Source: Bacillota bacterium (lineage in GTDB: Bacteria; Bacillota; Clostridia; Peptostreptococcales; Anaerovoracaceae). From it: 64,000 nucleotides of DNA. The first letter of the stretch is position 1. The number at the start of each line of letters is the position of its first letter. The position numbers and the translations under genes were made by a program. The notes under the pieces are model-generated. The model was not told the origin of the DNA. It did not search any database and was given only the letters and a program-made list of their open reading frames with translations. This document shows, in pieces, positions 8,479-16,715 of this stretch. Location of the stretch: the NCBI GenBank assembly GCA_017431785.1, contig JAFRKJ010000071.1, positions 62,001-126,000 of the forward strand. The letters run 5' to 3'.

Positions 8479-9605
8479 GAACTCCACCTCCTATCTCGCT
8501 TACGGATGGCACTCCGTATATGACTTCCGGCAGAAACCGTGATCATGACAAGTCCGCTAATAAGCATAGCGAGCCAGATTAATGGATTTCTTTCATCCCC
8601 AGTCTTTGGTGTATCGTAATAATCTCCCTTCCCATCATCAGTGCTGTCAGAATCGTCTTTCGCTGTATCTACATAAGCTGCCTGACTGCTGACTTTGGTT
8701 TCACCCTCGGTATCCGCTGCCTGATCTGTTGTATCAGCTGTGTCGCTGTCATCATCATCTGAGTAGTCTTCTCCGGTCATAACTTCTGTGTCATCGACTG
8801 CCGTGGTATCTGTATCACCAACTGAAGTGTCATCTGCATCTTCAGTCGTACCCCAGTTGATGTTGTCATCTGTATCGTCGCCGTCTTCCGCTTCTGTGGA
8901 ATCTATGAGACTGTCCAGATCTTCAGATATGTCTTCCCCGTCAGCAGATTCTGAGTCTGTGCCGGCATTATCCTCGTCATCCGAAAACTCGCTGCCGGTA
9001 GAATCTGCAGCAGTGTCATCGCCGGGATCTGTCACGCCTCCATCAGATGGATCCGTGTCCATATCAGAGGAAGTATCTCCTGATGTATCATCTGTGCCTT
9101 CTCCACTTTCATCAGATATCTGCTGTGAATCACCTGTCCCTGTATCATCACCACTCAGGTCATCTGCTACCTGACCATACTCTTTCTGGATCTCAAACTC
9201 CGATGTAGTCATAAAGATAATCTCAACTAAAAGGTCGTCGTCCAGTTCCTCCAGATCAAGCTCTTCTACAGATTCGCCAAGCAACTCTTTCAGGTCGCTT
9301 GCTGCAAGCGGCTCATCATTTAAAAGAATTCTGCCAATCACATATCCTTCTTCAGAGCTGATTGCGAGCCTCAGACCTTCACCCTGGGATACAGTCTCAG
9401 TGAACTCTCCGGTTTTCTCGTTCACAGAACCATGCTCACCAGCTTTAATGGTGACCGTTACTGAAGGGGTATCCCCTTCCGCAGCAAATGCCGGCTGCAT
9501 CCACGTAAAAGCAAGCAATGCCATGATAATCAGGCTTATTGCCGCAAACGCTGCTCCTCCGGCAATTCTGCGCTCAGTCATTTGTATATCTCTCATATGT
9601 CTCAT
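8475..9605 (-). CDS. Asp/Ser/Thr-rich sortase-anchored surface protein
   Basis: A 376-residue protein with a signal peptide (FAAISLIIMALLAFTW, cleavage probably after PAFAA), a small beta-rich domain (about 45-145), and about 190 residues of low-complexity acidic repeats rich in D, S, T and G. It ends in a wall-sorting tail: TPKTGDERNP, a hydrophobic stretch, and IRKRDRRW. The motif is TPKTG rather than classic LPXTG, which fits the xPxTG preference known for some class B sortases, and the element encodes one. The acidic region is probably a stalk. It overlaps genes on both sides by ATGA (9602-9605 and 8475-8478), indicating translational coupling. Confidence 0.82.
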   Translation of the reverse strand: MRHMRDIQMTERRIAGGAAFAAISLIIMALLAFTWMQPAFAAEGDTPSVTVTIKAGEHGSVNEKTGEFTETVSQGEGLRLAISSEEGYVIGRILLNDEPLAASDLKELLGESVEELDLEELDDDLLVEIIFMTTSEFEIQKEYGQVADDLSGDDTGTGDSQQISDESGEGTDDTSGDTSSDMDTDPSDGGVTDPGDDTAADSTGSEFSDDEDNAGTDSESADGEDISEDLDSLIDSTEAEDGDDTDDNINWGTTEDADDTSVGDTDTTAVDDTEVMTGEDYSDDDDSDTADTTDQAADTEGETKVSSQAAYVDTAKDDSDSTDDGKGDYYDTPKTGDERNPLIWLAMLISGLVMITVSAGSHIRSAIRKRDRRWSS

Positions 9606-11365
9606 AATGTCTGCTCACCTCGTTTCTGATCGACCTTATGTCCGTGCCTGTCAATGCCGAATTCTGCGTTCACCTTCTGCTGTTTGTCTCTAAGCGACCT
9701 CAATATAGATTCCCGCCTTCCCTGTTGTGGCAGCTGATCAGCGATCCTTTCAGTCGCAGCTGCATCTACAGACCTTGCTTCGGATGACTTATGCATCTCA
9801 TCGATCTTGCTAGCGATATCACCATATACGACAGCCTCATTGCTAATCGTCTCTCCGGAATGCCACAGGACATGTTTTATCGCCTCCGTCAGATTCATTC
9901 CTGAATCCACCAACGAACCGCTATGATACTCTTTGAAGTCCTTGTCATAAAAGGTGTAATCATAATCTTTTCCATCCTGCTGGATGGTAAAATACCCCTT
10001 CTCAGTTGCTATAGCCGCCTTTGATCCGCCCGGTGATGCGATCCCCGCCATGTACTGCACTGACTTGCTCTGCTGGTCTTTATCCCAGCCCGGCACATAC
10101 GGTTCTCCCTGAGCAAACGGAATCTCTTTAAATCCCATGCTGTCCACGTAATATGCCTTATCCTCATGGTTCTGATGGAGTACGACCACATCACTGACGG
10201 ACATAGAGTGACCGGCATAGTCTGTCGGCGGATCGATATTGAACTTCTCATAGAGGCTGTCCAGTGTTTCGCCATCCTTCAGCGGCGATGTATAGACCAG
10301 AGCATAATCGTCACGGCTGATCTCCCCGTAGGTCTTCGTAACCTCGTCCATAGAGACGAATTTCTTGTCACGATTCTCACTCCCAATCGGGATCTGATAG
10401 ATCTCAAAACGATCCACATCCTGCTCCAGCATCTGCTCTCTCATGCCCTTTTCGATACCCGAGATGATCTGGGAAGATGTCTTCTGGATCGTAGACAGGG
10501 ATGCATGCAGTTCCTTCATATCCCTGCCGCTGCTCCATGAGGTGAGATAAGGAAAGCTGTAATCACCAACATCTTCAAATCCGAAGTGAGATAAGCAAAC
10601 AAAGGCACAGGCCTCAGCTTCGATCTCGATGGTCATACGGTCCTTCTTCAGCTCTTCTCCATTGAGTTTCAGAGTGTCTTTGTCATGGAGCATGCTGTGA
10701 GTCAGCTCATGCACACACGTTTTCATGGTCTGCTCCTGCGGCATCCCATCCTGAATAACGATCTCTTTCTTGACCGGATCGTAGTAACCTTTTGCACCGC
10801 CCTCGATCTCATCAAAGCGAATTGGTACAGGCGAAATGCGCTTTATCGCCTCCATGAACATCTCATAGTGCTCTACATCTGCGGTCAGCTCTTTGATGCC
10901 AAGCTCCGGCAGCGGCTCGCCGCTGGTCTGGCTCAGGTCGAACGTGCTTACAACCTTGAATCTCGGTACAGTGATCTCCTTTTCAGCTTTCACCGGATTG
11001 CCGTCTGCATCCAGAACAGGCTGGCCGGTCGCAGTATCCACCTGATCTCTTTCCACCTTCATCTTGTAGGGTGCAGGTGCAATGATCTGGATACCTTTTT
11101 CGCCCTTGTTGACCTGGCGGTTGTACTTGCGTTGCCAGTCGGTGTACGACGCGCAAAGAGTCGCATCCGGTTTCTGCATGAATATGAGAAGCGTGTTGCG
11201 AGCTGAATAATTGTAGAAAGACGCCATTACAGAGAGGTAGTTTTTGAACTCGGAAGAATCCATGATACGCGCCATTCCTTCCTCGATCCTGCTGGTTATC
11301 TCTTCAAGCTTTTCCTTACGCCTCTGCTCCCATTCCTGATATTTATTTCTAGCTTCTTCAGCCAT
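9602..11365 (-). CDS. ArdC-like/metallopeptidase/YodL multidomain protein
   Basis: A 587-residue cytoplasmic protein. An N-terminal ArdC-type ssDNA-binding domain (about 1-170, including FYNYSARNTLLIFMQKPDAT) leads into an IrrE/ImmA-like zinc-peptidase region with CVHELTHSMLHD. A YodL-type region follows (FEIYQIPIG, DDYALVYTSPL, GHSMSVSDVVVL, AYYVDSMGFKEIPF). The ArdC family is linked to anti-restriction and protection of incoming single strands; whether this protein does so is inferred. The tail RRESILRSLRDKQQKV resembles those of other accessory proteins here. The stop overlaps the Asp-rich protein start by ATGA. Confidence 0.85.
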   Translation of the reverse strand: MAEEARNKYQEWEQRRKEKLEEITSRIEEGMARIMDSSEFKNYLSVMASFYNYSARNTLLIFMQKPDATLCASYTDWQRKYNRQVNKGEKGIQIIAPAPYKMKVERDQVDTATGQPVLDADGNPVKAEKEITVPRFKVVSTFDLSQTSGEPLPELGIKELTADVEHYEMFMEAIKRISPVPIRFDEIEGGAKGYYDPVKKEIVIQDGMPQEQTMKTCVHELTHSMLHDKDTLKLNGEELKKDRMTIEIEAEACAFVCLSHFGFEDVGDYSFPYLTSWSSGRDMKELHASLSTIQKTSSQIISGIEKGMREQMLEQDVDRFEIYQIPIGSENRDKKFVSMDEVTKTYGEISRDDYALVYTSPLKDGETLDSLYEKFNIDPPTDYAGHSMSVSDVVVLHQNHEDKAYYVDSMGFKEIPFAQGEPYVPGWDKDQQSKSVQYMAGIASPGGSKAAIATEKGYFTIQQDGKDYDYTFYDKDFKEYHSGSLVDSGMNLTEAIKHVLWHSGETISNEAVVYGDIASKIDEMHKSSEARSVDAAATERIADQLPQQGRRESILRSLRDKQQKVNAEFGIDRHGHKVDQKRGEQTL

Positions 11366-11385
11366 ACTGTATTCACCTCCAAAAT

Positions 11386-11410
11386 CAGCCTCGCCAATCT
11401 GACGAGGCTG
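11386..11410 (-). other. Intercistronic hairpin
   Basis: CAGCCTCG and CGAGGCTG form a perfect 8-bp stem around a 9-nt loop between the RadC-like gene and the ArdC-like gene. No T-run follows on the minus strand, so it is more likely an RNA-processing or stability element than a terminator. Confidence 0.4.
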
Positions 11411-11422
11411 CGCTGTATGCTG

Positions 11423-12160
11423 TTATAGCGAGTATTCATTCTTTGTGTGTACAGGCGCAGCCCTATCCGCTCCTGCTGCCTGTTCCTTCTTTTCAGATAG
11501 TCTTTTGATTACAGATTTCTTCGCAGGATCCTTCACATCCTGACTTCCCGGAATCCTATTATTATCTGCCTTATAAGCAATCGTTTCTTCTGCTGCGTGC
11601 CAGCCTTTGGTCGTATCGATCTCCGGAAACACCGAGAGATCCGGCTCAGCGTAAAACATGTCCGGATAGTTCTCCCGGAAGCTGAACTGCTCACCGTGAT
11701 AGGCACCGATTATGATGTGGTCGATGACTGGAATGTCGAGTAATTTGCCTGCCTGAACCATGCGTTTTGTCACATCAAAATCCTCCTGCGACGGTCTGGC
11801 ATCGCCGCTAGGATGGTTATGTAATAGCGCGACGCATGCCGCGTTAGCCGAGAGAAGTGCCGCTTTGAAGCAATTCGCAACGGGAACCATAGAAGCATTG
11901 ATACCGCCCTGAGAGACCACCGTGTAATTGATGGCTCTCATCTTATTGTCGAGATTGATTATGCATACGGTTTCTCTATCGAGTCCGCGCATGAGATCTC
12001 CCATGACATTGACAGCATCCTGCGGCGAAGTGATCGGCGTGCTGCTGTACAGAGCCGATGTCTCCTTCAACACAAGCCGCACGCTGACTTCTTTCAGCTG
12101 GTAGTCATATAGCGATATCTGTTCGCTGTTATTGTTCTTCGCCGTCTTCTTCCCGGCCAT
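11423..12160 (-). CDS. RadC-like JAB-domain protein
   Basis: A 245-residue protein of the JAB/RadC family common on mobile elements. The metal-binding JAMM motif is seen as HNHPSGDARPSQED, with the upstream glutamate region before it and IIIGAYHGEQFSFRENY after it. RadC was once thought to act in DNA repair, but the true activity is unsettled. I chose ATG at 12160 because AGGAG lies 6 nt upstream; the frame extends seven codons further to 12181 without a good ribosome site. The 5' end overlaps a small acidic gene in another frame by 32 bp. Confidence 0.88.
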   Translation of the reverse strand: MAGKKTAKNNNSEQISLYDYQLKEVSVRLVLKETSALYSSTPITSPQDAVNVMGDLMRGLDRETVCIINLDNKMRAINYTVVSQGGINASMVPVANCFKAALLSANAACVALLHNHPSGDARPSQEDFDVTKRMVQAGKLLDIPVIDHIIIGAYHGEQFSFRENYPDMFYAEPDLSVFPEIDTTKGWHAAEETIAYKADNNRIPGSQDVKDPAKKSVIKRLSEKKEQAAGADRAAPVHTKNEYSL

Positions 12161-12278
12161 TGCCGTTCTCCTCGTCCTCATCCTCGGCCATCACCGTTAT
12201 ACGGATGTACTCATCCTCCGGTGCCGTTTTGAGATATTCCTGTAATTCCTCTATGCTGTGAAATACCAGCGTGCCCAT
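12129..12278 (-). CDS. Small acidic protein, 49 aa, nested between topoisomerase and RadC-like genes
   Basis: An unannotated-sized frame starting MGTLVFHSIEELQEYLK and ending in a run of acidic residues (EDEDEENGNGREEDGEEQ). The ATG has GAGGAAA 5-6 nt upstream, inside the end of the topoisomerase gene. The start is 3 nt beyond the topoisomerase stop, and the 3' end overlaps the RadC-like gene by 32 bp. The compact packing, ribosome site and amphipathic first half make it a likely real gene. Function unknown. Confidence 0.65.
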   Translation of the reverse strand: MGTLVFHSIEELQEYLKTAPEDEYIRITVMAEDEDEENGNGREEDGEEQ

Positions 12279-12280
12279 GC

Positions 12281-14395
12281 CTATTTCCTCCCCTGATTCT
12301 TTGGGAACTCCAGTGAATAACTGACCTTCCCATCTTGCACATCCAGCACAAGATCCGCTGAGAACGACTTATCTCTCTTTTTCGAATACAGTCCTTTTAC
12401 GAACGTCCTGCCATCGGTCAGAAGGTCAACGACCATGTCCCGCGTCATGGTCTTGCGCATGCTCCTTAAGAAGTTATTGTCCTTCCACAGGCAGAAACTG
12501 CAGTCATCATCAGAACAGCGAAAAACCTTGGTTTTCTCATAGACGGGCTTACCGCAGATCGGACAGTTTCCCAGAGATTCCCTCTCCCTCTCCTGCCTTA
12601 TGCTGTAGCGGCTGCGCTCATCCTCCGGGACTGCTTTGCATTCCTGCAGCGTATACATCAGCTGCGCAATGATATCTTCGATGAACTGATTCGGATCATC
12701 CTGCCCGCGCTCCATTGCGAGCAGGCGGTTCTCCCACTCCGCGGTCATGGATGCTGACTTCAGATATTCTGGTACAAGAGATATGAGGAGCTTTCCTTCA
12801 TCTGTTGGGAGAAGCTGTTTCTTATTTCTTGTCACATATCCGCCGGCAATGAGCTTTTCGATCATGCTGGCGCGGGTCGCCGGTGTACCAAGGCCTTTCC
12901 GCTCGACATCATCGTCCATTTCCTTGGAACCGGCATGTTCCATGGCAGAAAGAAGACTCCCTTCTGTATAGTGTTTTGGCGGCTTCGTCCAGTGATCCGT
13001 AACTACTGTATCGACAGACTGGATCACATCACCCTCATGCAGCTCCGGCATCCGGGTCTCGACGCCCTTATCCTCATCTTCAGGTGCGTCTGCCCTGCAA
13101 TAAGCTTTCATCGCTTCTTCAAAGCTTTTCCAGCTGGCTCCATCCGTATGGCTGCTTTGCGCTCCGAACAGCTTGCCCTGGCACTCAATGCCTGCGGTGG
13201 TGACTGTGTATTTGTGCGGTTTCCCTGCGGCACAGAGGAGTCTGGTCGCAATGAGGAACAGCACCTTGCGGTCACGCTCTGACAGGCTGTCAAAATCGCA
13301 CTTGCCAATCTCCGCTGTCGGTATGATCGCGTGGTGGTCAGAAACCTTTTTATTGTTAAGCAGCCTCCCTATGTCATCCGGAACCATGCTGATTGCAACA
13401 AATGGTACCGCCTCCAGGATGCTTCTGATCACAATCCCGGCTGTCTCTTCCATATCCTCAGTAAGGAACTTGCTGTCCGTCCTCGGATAGGTGATCAGCT
13501 TCGATTCATATAACGCTTGAGCCGCTTCCAGAGTCTGGCTCGCCGTCAGACCAAAGAGCCTGTTGGCATCCCTTTGAAGGGAAGTCAGATCATAAAGCCT
13601 CGGTGGAGCGATAGTCTTCTGCTCCTGATCCACGAACCGCACAGTCGCATCCTTGCCCCTGCAAAGCTCTGCCAGCGCCTCCGCTTCTGCTCTGTCCGTA
13701 AACTTATCCGATACTGCATCCAGCCCATCCTTCTTCAGGTGAACCAGAAAATACTGCTCTTTCTGAAATCCCTCTATGGCAGCTTCACGATCAACGATCA
13801 TGGCTAGTGTCGGAGTCTGGACTCTGCCCAGTATCAGTCTCCTGCCATATGTCGTTGTGAATGCACGGGATTCATTGATTCCAAGCAGCCAGTCAGCCTT
13901 TGCACGGCAGACGGAGGCGGCTGCGAGATTATCGTATTCGCGACTGGCCTTCATCGTACGGAACCCTTCCCTTATCGCTTCATCCTCCATGGATGAGATC
14001 CAAAGGCGCATCACCGGAAGCTTGCATTTTGCCAGCTGATATACTCTTCGGAAGATCAGCTCTCCCTCACGTCCGGCATCACAAGCGTTGATCACATAAT
14101 CGATGTCCTGCCTGCACATCAGCTCCTTCAGCACTGTATACTGCTTCTTTTTATCCTTTGTCACCGCCAGTCTCCACGGATCCGGGATGATCGGCAGGTC
14201 TTCGAAATTCCATTCCGCATACTTCTCGTCATAGCTCTCCGGGAAGGCGTATTCTGCCAGATGCCCAAGGCACCAGCTGACGATACATTCTCTGCCTTCA
14301 AGGTAGCCGTTCTTCTCCTGATAAGCTCCGATGACATTAGCAAGGGATTTCGCTACGCTGGGTTTTTCGGCTATGATCAGTGGTCTTTTGCTCAT
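12281..14395 (-). CDS. topB: DNA topoisomerase III, type IA
   Basis: A 704-residue ICE-type topoisomerase that relaxes or decatenates DNA during element replication or transfer. The Toprim domain begins RPLIIAEKPSVAKSL and contains DAGREGE (106-112). The catalytic tyrosine is Tyr303 in LITYPRTDS. The DNA-gate repeats are complete (GLGTPATRASMIEKL). A C-terminal four-cysteine zinc finger (CPICGKPVYE ... CSDDDC) is present. Length and domains match plasmid/ICE TopB rather than chromosomal TopA. The ATG overlaps the stop of the small basic gene upstream (ATGA). Confidence 0.95.
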   Translation of the reverse strand: MSKRPLIIAEKPSVAKSLANVIGAYQEKNGYLEGRECIVSWCLGHLAEYAFPESYDEKYAEWNFEDLPIIPDPWRLAVTKDKKKQYTVLKELMCRQDIDYVINACDAGREGELIFRRVYQLAKCKLPVMRLWISSMEDEAIREGFRTMKASREYDNLAAASVCRAKADWLLGINESRAFTTTYGRRLILGRVQTPTLAMIVDREAAIEGFQKEQYFLVHLKKDGLDAVSDKFTDRAEAEALAELCRGKDATVRFVDQEQKTIAPPRLYDLTSLQRDANRLFGLTASQTLEAAQALYESKLITYPRTDSKFLTEDMEETAGIVIRSILEAVPFVAISMVPDDIGRLLNNKKVSDHHAIIPTAEIGKCDFDSLSERDRKVLFLIATRLLCAAGKPHKYTVTTAGIECQGKLFGAQSSHTDGASWKSFEEAMKAYCRADAPEDEDKGVETRMPELHEGDVIQSVDTVVTDHWTKPPKHYTEGSLLSAMEHAGSKEMDDDVERKGLGTPATRASMIEKLIAGGYVTRNKKQLLPTDEGKLLISLVPEYLKSASMTAEWENRLLAMERGQDDPNQFIEDIIAQLMYTLQECKAVPEDERSRYSIRQERERESLGNCPICGKPVYEKTKVFRCSDDDCSFCLWKDNNFLRSMRKTMTRDMVVDLLTDGRTFVKGLYSKKRDKSFSADLVLDVQDGKVSYSLEFPKNQGRK

Positions 14396-14541
14396 TTCTG
14401 TGCCTGCTCCTTTCTGGCTTTGCTCTCGCCCTTCTTCCTGCGTTCAGCGTCCATTTCCTTTACGCGGCTCTCGTAGAAGCGGATACGCTCCTGCTGCTTT
14501 CTGGCAGTCTCCCTGCCTCCATGTGCTTCATACTTCGTCAT
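14392..14541 (-). CDS. Small basic protein, 49 aa, coupled to topoisomerase III
   Basis: Frame starting MTKYEAHGGRETARKQQER and ending with KARKEQAQK. It is highly basic and helical, about 40 percent K, R and E. GGAAGGAGAG lies upstream of the ATG, and its TGA overlaps the topoisomerase ATG by 4 bp, a strong sign of translational coupling. Function unknown; charge suggests nucleic-acid contact, which is only an inference. Confidence 0.7.
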   Translation of the reverse strand: MTKYEAHGGRETARKQQERIRFYESRVKEMDAERRKKGESKARKEQAQK

Positions 14542-14556
14542 GGTCTCTCTCCTTCC

Positions 14557-15573
14557 CTAGATTGCCAATCCAGCCTGACGCTGCTTGTTCTGAGTGATGC
14601 CCGGAGCGCTTCGTTCGATCTGCTCTTTCTTGTCCTGCAGCTTCCCGAGTATCGATCCTCTCTCCGCAGATTTCTCCTGCGTCCGCTTCTCGTAGACATC
14701 CGCTCTTTCAAAGACGCGGTCTTTGCTGTCGTAGTGATAAACGGAATCGGACAGACGGTCCTGCGGATCGACTACCGTGCGATTGGCTTCCTTCACCATC
14801 TTCTCCAGATCCGTCCGATCAAAACTTCCGTTGTCCGGAACGACCAGCGTTTCATGAATCGATGATGGCAGGATGAAGTAATTGCCCTTCATATGCTCTG
14901 CAGCCTTGTCCATCACTCCGCTGCAGAAAAGAGCTCCTGCGCCGAGTGAGCCAAGCTCATTGGTCACGACCATCATCTGCGGGTCCTCTTCCGGGATCCC
15001 GGTAAGTGCCTCCATCATGGATTGGATCTTCGGCCGAAAGATCTGCTCGGTACTTGCGATCGCATCCTGATGTAGCTGCTCCTGACTGATACCGAACTCC
15101 TTCATCATGTCATTGGTTATCCGCGCAGACATAAAGCCACCGTCTCCATCCCTGTCCGGGATATATATGTGGTAGGTCATCAGCAGATCTGCTTCCATGC
15201 GGTGCGGGCTGTCAGCCATAATAGAATCATGACCTTCAGGAGAATTGAGCCTGATAAACAGCTTGTCCTTCACCTGTTCGTAATCCTTCATGACATCTAT
15301 ATCGATCGACGCCGGCGGATCCATCTGGACGATCTCTGCCATATCCTTCATTACATCCGAGATCGGTCTGTCGTCCTGATACTGCTGGTAGAACATTTCC
15401 ATATTGATGACAGGCGCAGATACCTTGTCTTCCAGCCTTACGGTCAGCCCCGTATAGCGCTCATTCATTTTCTGGACTTCATCCAGCCGGATATCTGCCG
15501 TTCCATACTCCGGCGGCAGATGCTCCGTTAAATGTGTCTTCACATATTCTGTAAACTCACTAAAATCCATCAT
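14557..15573 (-). CDS. DUF5688 family protein
   Basis: A 338-residue soluble protein typical of Clostridia conjugative elements. The opening segment (FTEYVKTHLTEHLPPEYG), MNERYTGLTVR and NMEMFYQQYQDDRPI follow the DUF5688 pattern. No catalytic motif is recognisable. The tail RGSILGKLQDKKEQIE resembles tails of the YodL-type proteins in this element, perhaps a shared targeting or interaction segment. AAGGAGAG lies upstream of tandem ATG codons. It sits between the DUF4366 gene and the small basic gene in the transfer operon. Confidence 0.8.
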   Translation of the reverse strand: MMDFSEFTEYVKTHLTEHLPPEYGTADIRLDEVQKMNERYTGLTVRLEDKVSAPVINMEMFYQQYQDDRPISDVMKDMAEIVQMDPPASIDIDVMKDYEQVKDKLFIRLNSPEGHDSIMADSPHRMEADLLMTYHIYIPDRDGDGGFMSARITNDMMKEFGISQEQLHQDAIASTEQIFRPKIQSMMEALTGIPEEDPQMMVVTNELGSLGAGALFCSGVMDKAAEHMKGNYFILPSSIHETLVVPDNGSFDRTDLEKMVKEANRTVVDPQDRLSDSVYHYDSKDRVFERADVYEKRTQEKSAERGSILGKLQDKKEQIERSAPGITQNKQRQAGLAI

Positions 15574-15613
15574 CTCAGTTTCTCTCCTTACTCCTGCAAA
15601 AGCAGGCTATCCA

Positions 15614-16378
15614 TTACTCAAGGAACTCTTCGTCCTCATTCACAGTCGGAAGTCCATCGCCTTCCATATTTTCAGAATAGTCATCCTCCGGTTCTTCAGC
15701 GTTTCTCCGGTATCTCCTGAACAGAACTACCCCGGCAATACCTGCTGCCACAAGAAGCACGAGCGATATGATACCCGGAATGCGGTCCTGTTTCTGCTCC
15801 TTTTTCGTAGTCTCCGGTACGTTTTCCGTTGTCTCCGGTTGAACTGTCTCCGGCAACACAAGACTTCCGCTGCTTTCATCGTCATCTTCCAGGAAATCCT
15901 TCAGATCGTTTTCATCGATGGCAGACAGCATGTAAACGTTGTCCATATTCCCGGAGTGATCGATGACCAGATAAAACGTATTGTCGTTATCTGTTCGGAT
16001 TGTATAGAAGTCCTTAGATCCCGAGCTCTTGATCATATCTCCGAGAGTAGCGTTGCCCGGCGTAGAGAAGGCATTCTCTTCCACTACATCCTCATCATCT
16101 GAATCATTGCTACCGGTCGAACTGTTACTTTCGGAATTCGACTGCGAATTGCTCCCTGTAGATGCGGAAGAAGTGCTATTGCTCTTCGTCTTGGTTTTCT
16201 TCGTCCCAGACGAAGAATCGGTCTGGCTGCTTTCTGATGCCACCACCTTTGCCTGTTCCTCTGTTGGAGACGGATCTACCATCGCATCTACCTGGCACAT
16301 ATCACAGAGCACGAAGAATCCTGCGATCGCTATTACCAGAAGGACCGCAATGATGCTATTCATTCGCCTGACTGCCAT
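15614..16378 (-). CDS. DUF4366 (CD1107-type) membrane protein
   Basis: A membrane-anchored protein of the conjugation module. It has an N-terminal hydrophobic signal/anchor (IIAVLLVIAIAGFFVLC), a Ser/Thr/Asp-rich linker and a conserved domain with FYTIRTDNDNTFYLVIDHSG and NVYMLSAIDENDL. A C-terminal membrane helix (IPGIISLVLLVAAGIAGVVL) and an acidic cytoplasmic tail follow. The frame can start at 16402; I prefer ATG at 16378 because GAGG lies 6 nt upstream (254 residues). The 5' end overlaps the DUF4315 gene in another frame. Family function is unknown; topology suggests a channel-associated role. Confidence 0.85.
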   Translation of the reverse strand: MAVRRMNSIIAVLLVIAIAGFFVLCDMCQVDAMVDPSPTEEQAKVVASESSQTDSSSGTKKTKTKSNSTSSASTGSNSQSNSESNSSTGSNDSDDEDVVEENAFSTPGNATLGDMIKSSGSKDFYTIRTDNDNTFYLVIDHSGNMDNVYMLSAIDENDLKDFLEDDDESSGSLVLPETVQPETTENVPETTKKEQKQDRIPGIISLVLLVAAGIAGVVLFRRYRRNAEEPEDDYSENMEGDGLPTVNEDEEFLE

Positions 16379-16688
16379 AGTCCGCCTCACTTTCCGGAGC
16401 ATGCTCGTATGCTCCTACGTTTTTTTCGTTGGGAGCATTGCTGCTCCCGTCATCCTCATCAAGGAAGTCTTCACTTTTCAGAAGGCTGATCTCACCGCTC
16501 TTAAGTCCATCCAAGAGGTCGGCAAGGTCATGTTTCTCAAGCTTCATTCCCCGGATGATCCGGATGATCTCCTTCTCTTCTTCCTGTCCTCGCGCGACCT
16601 CCAGATCAGCCTTTTGACTCATAAGCTCTGCGATCTTTTTATCGATCTGATCTTCCTCTCTGAGGCATTTTCTTATTCTTTTGTTCAT
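16356..16688 (-). CDS. DUF4315 family protein
   Basis: A 110-residue protein. The first 60 residues are a coiled coil of the DUF4315 type (DQIDKKIAELMSQKADLEVA), followed by IIRIIRGMKLEKHDLADLL and an acidic, probably disordered tail. DUF4315 and DUF4366 genes are regular neighbours in Tn1549-like elements and here they overlap, which supports both calls. Role in transfer is unknown. Confidence 0.85.
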   Translation of the reverse strand: MNKRIRKCLREEDQIDKKIAELMSQKADLEVARGQEEEKEIIRIIRGMKLEKHDLADLLDGLKSGEISLLKSEDFLDEDDGSSNAPNEKNVGAYEHAPESEADYGSQANE

Positions 16689-16715
16689 ATTGCTTTGTCC
16701 TCCTAATAACCGCCG

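Noticed and set aside
8788-9174. Long Ser/Val-rich open frame on the plus strand
   Set aside because: It is the antisense of the Asp/Ser/Thr-rich stalk; low-complexity sequence keeps the opposite frame open.
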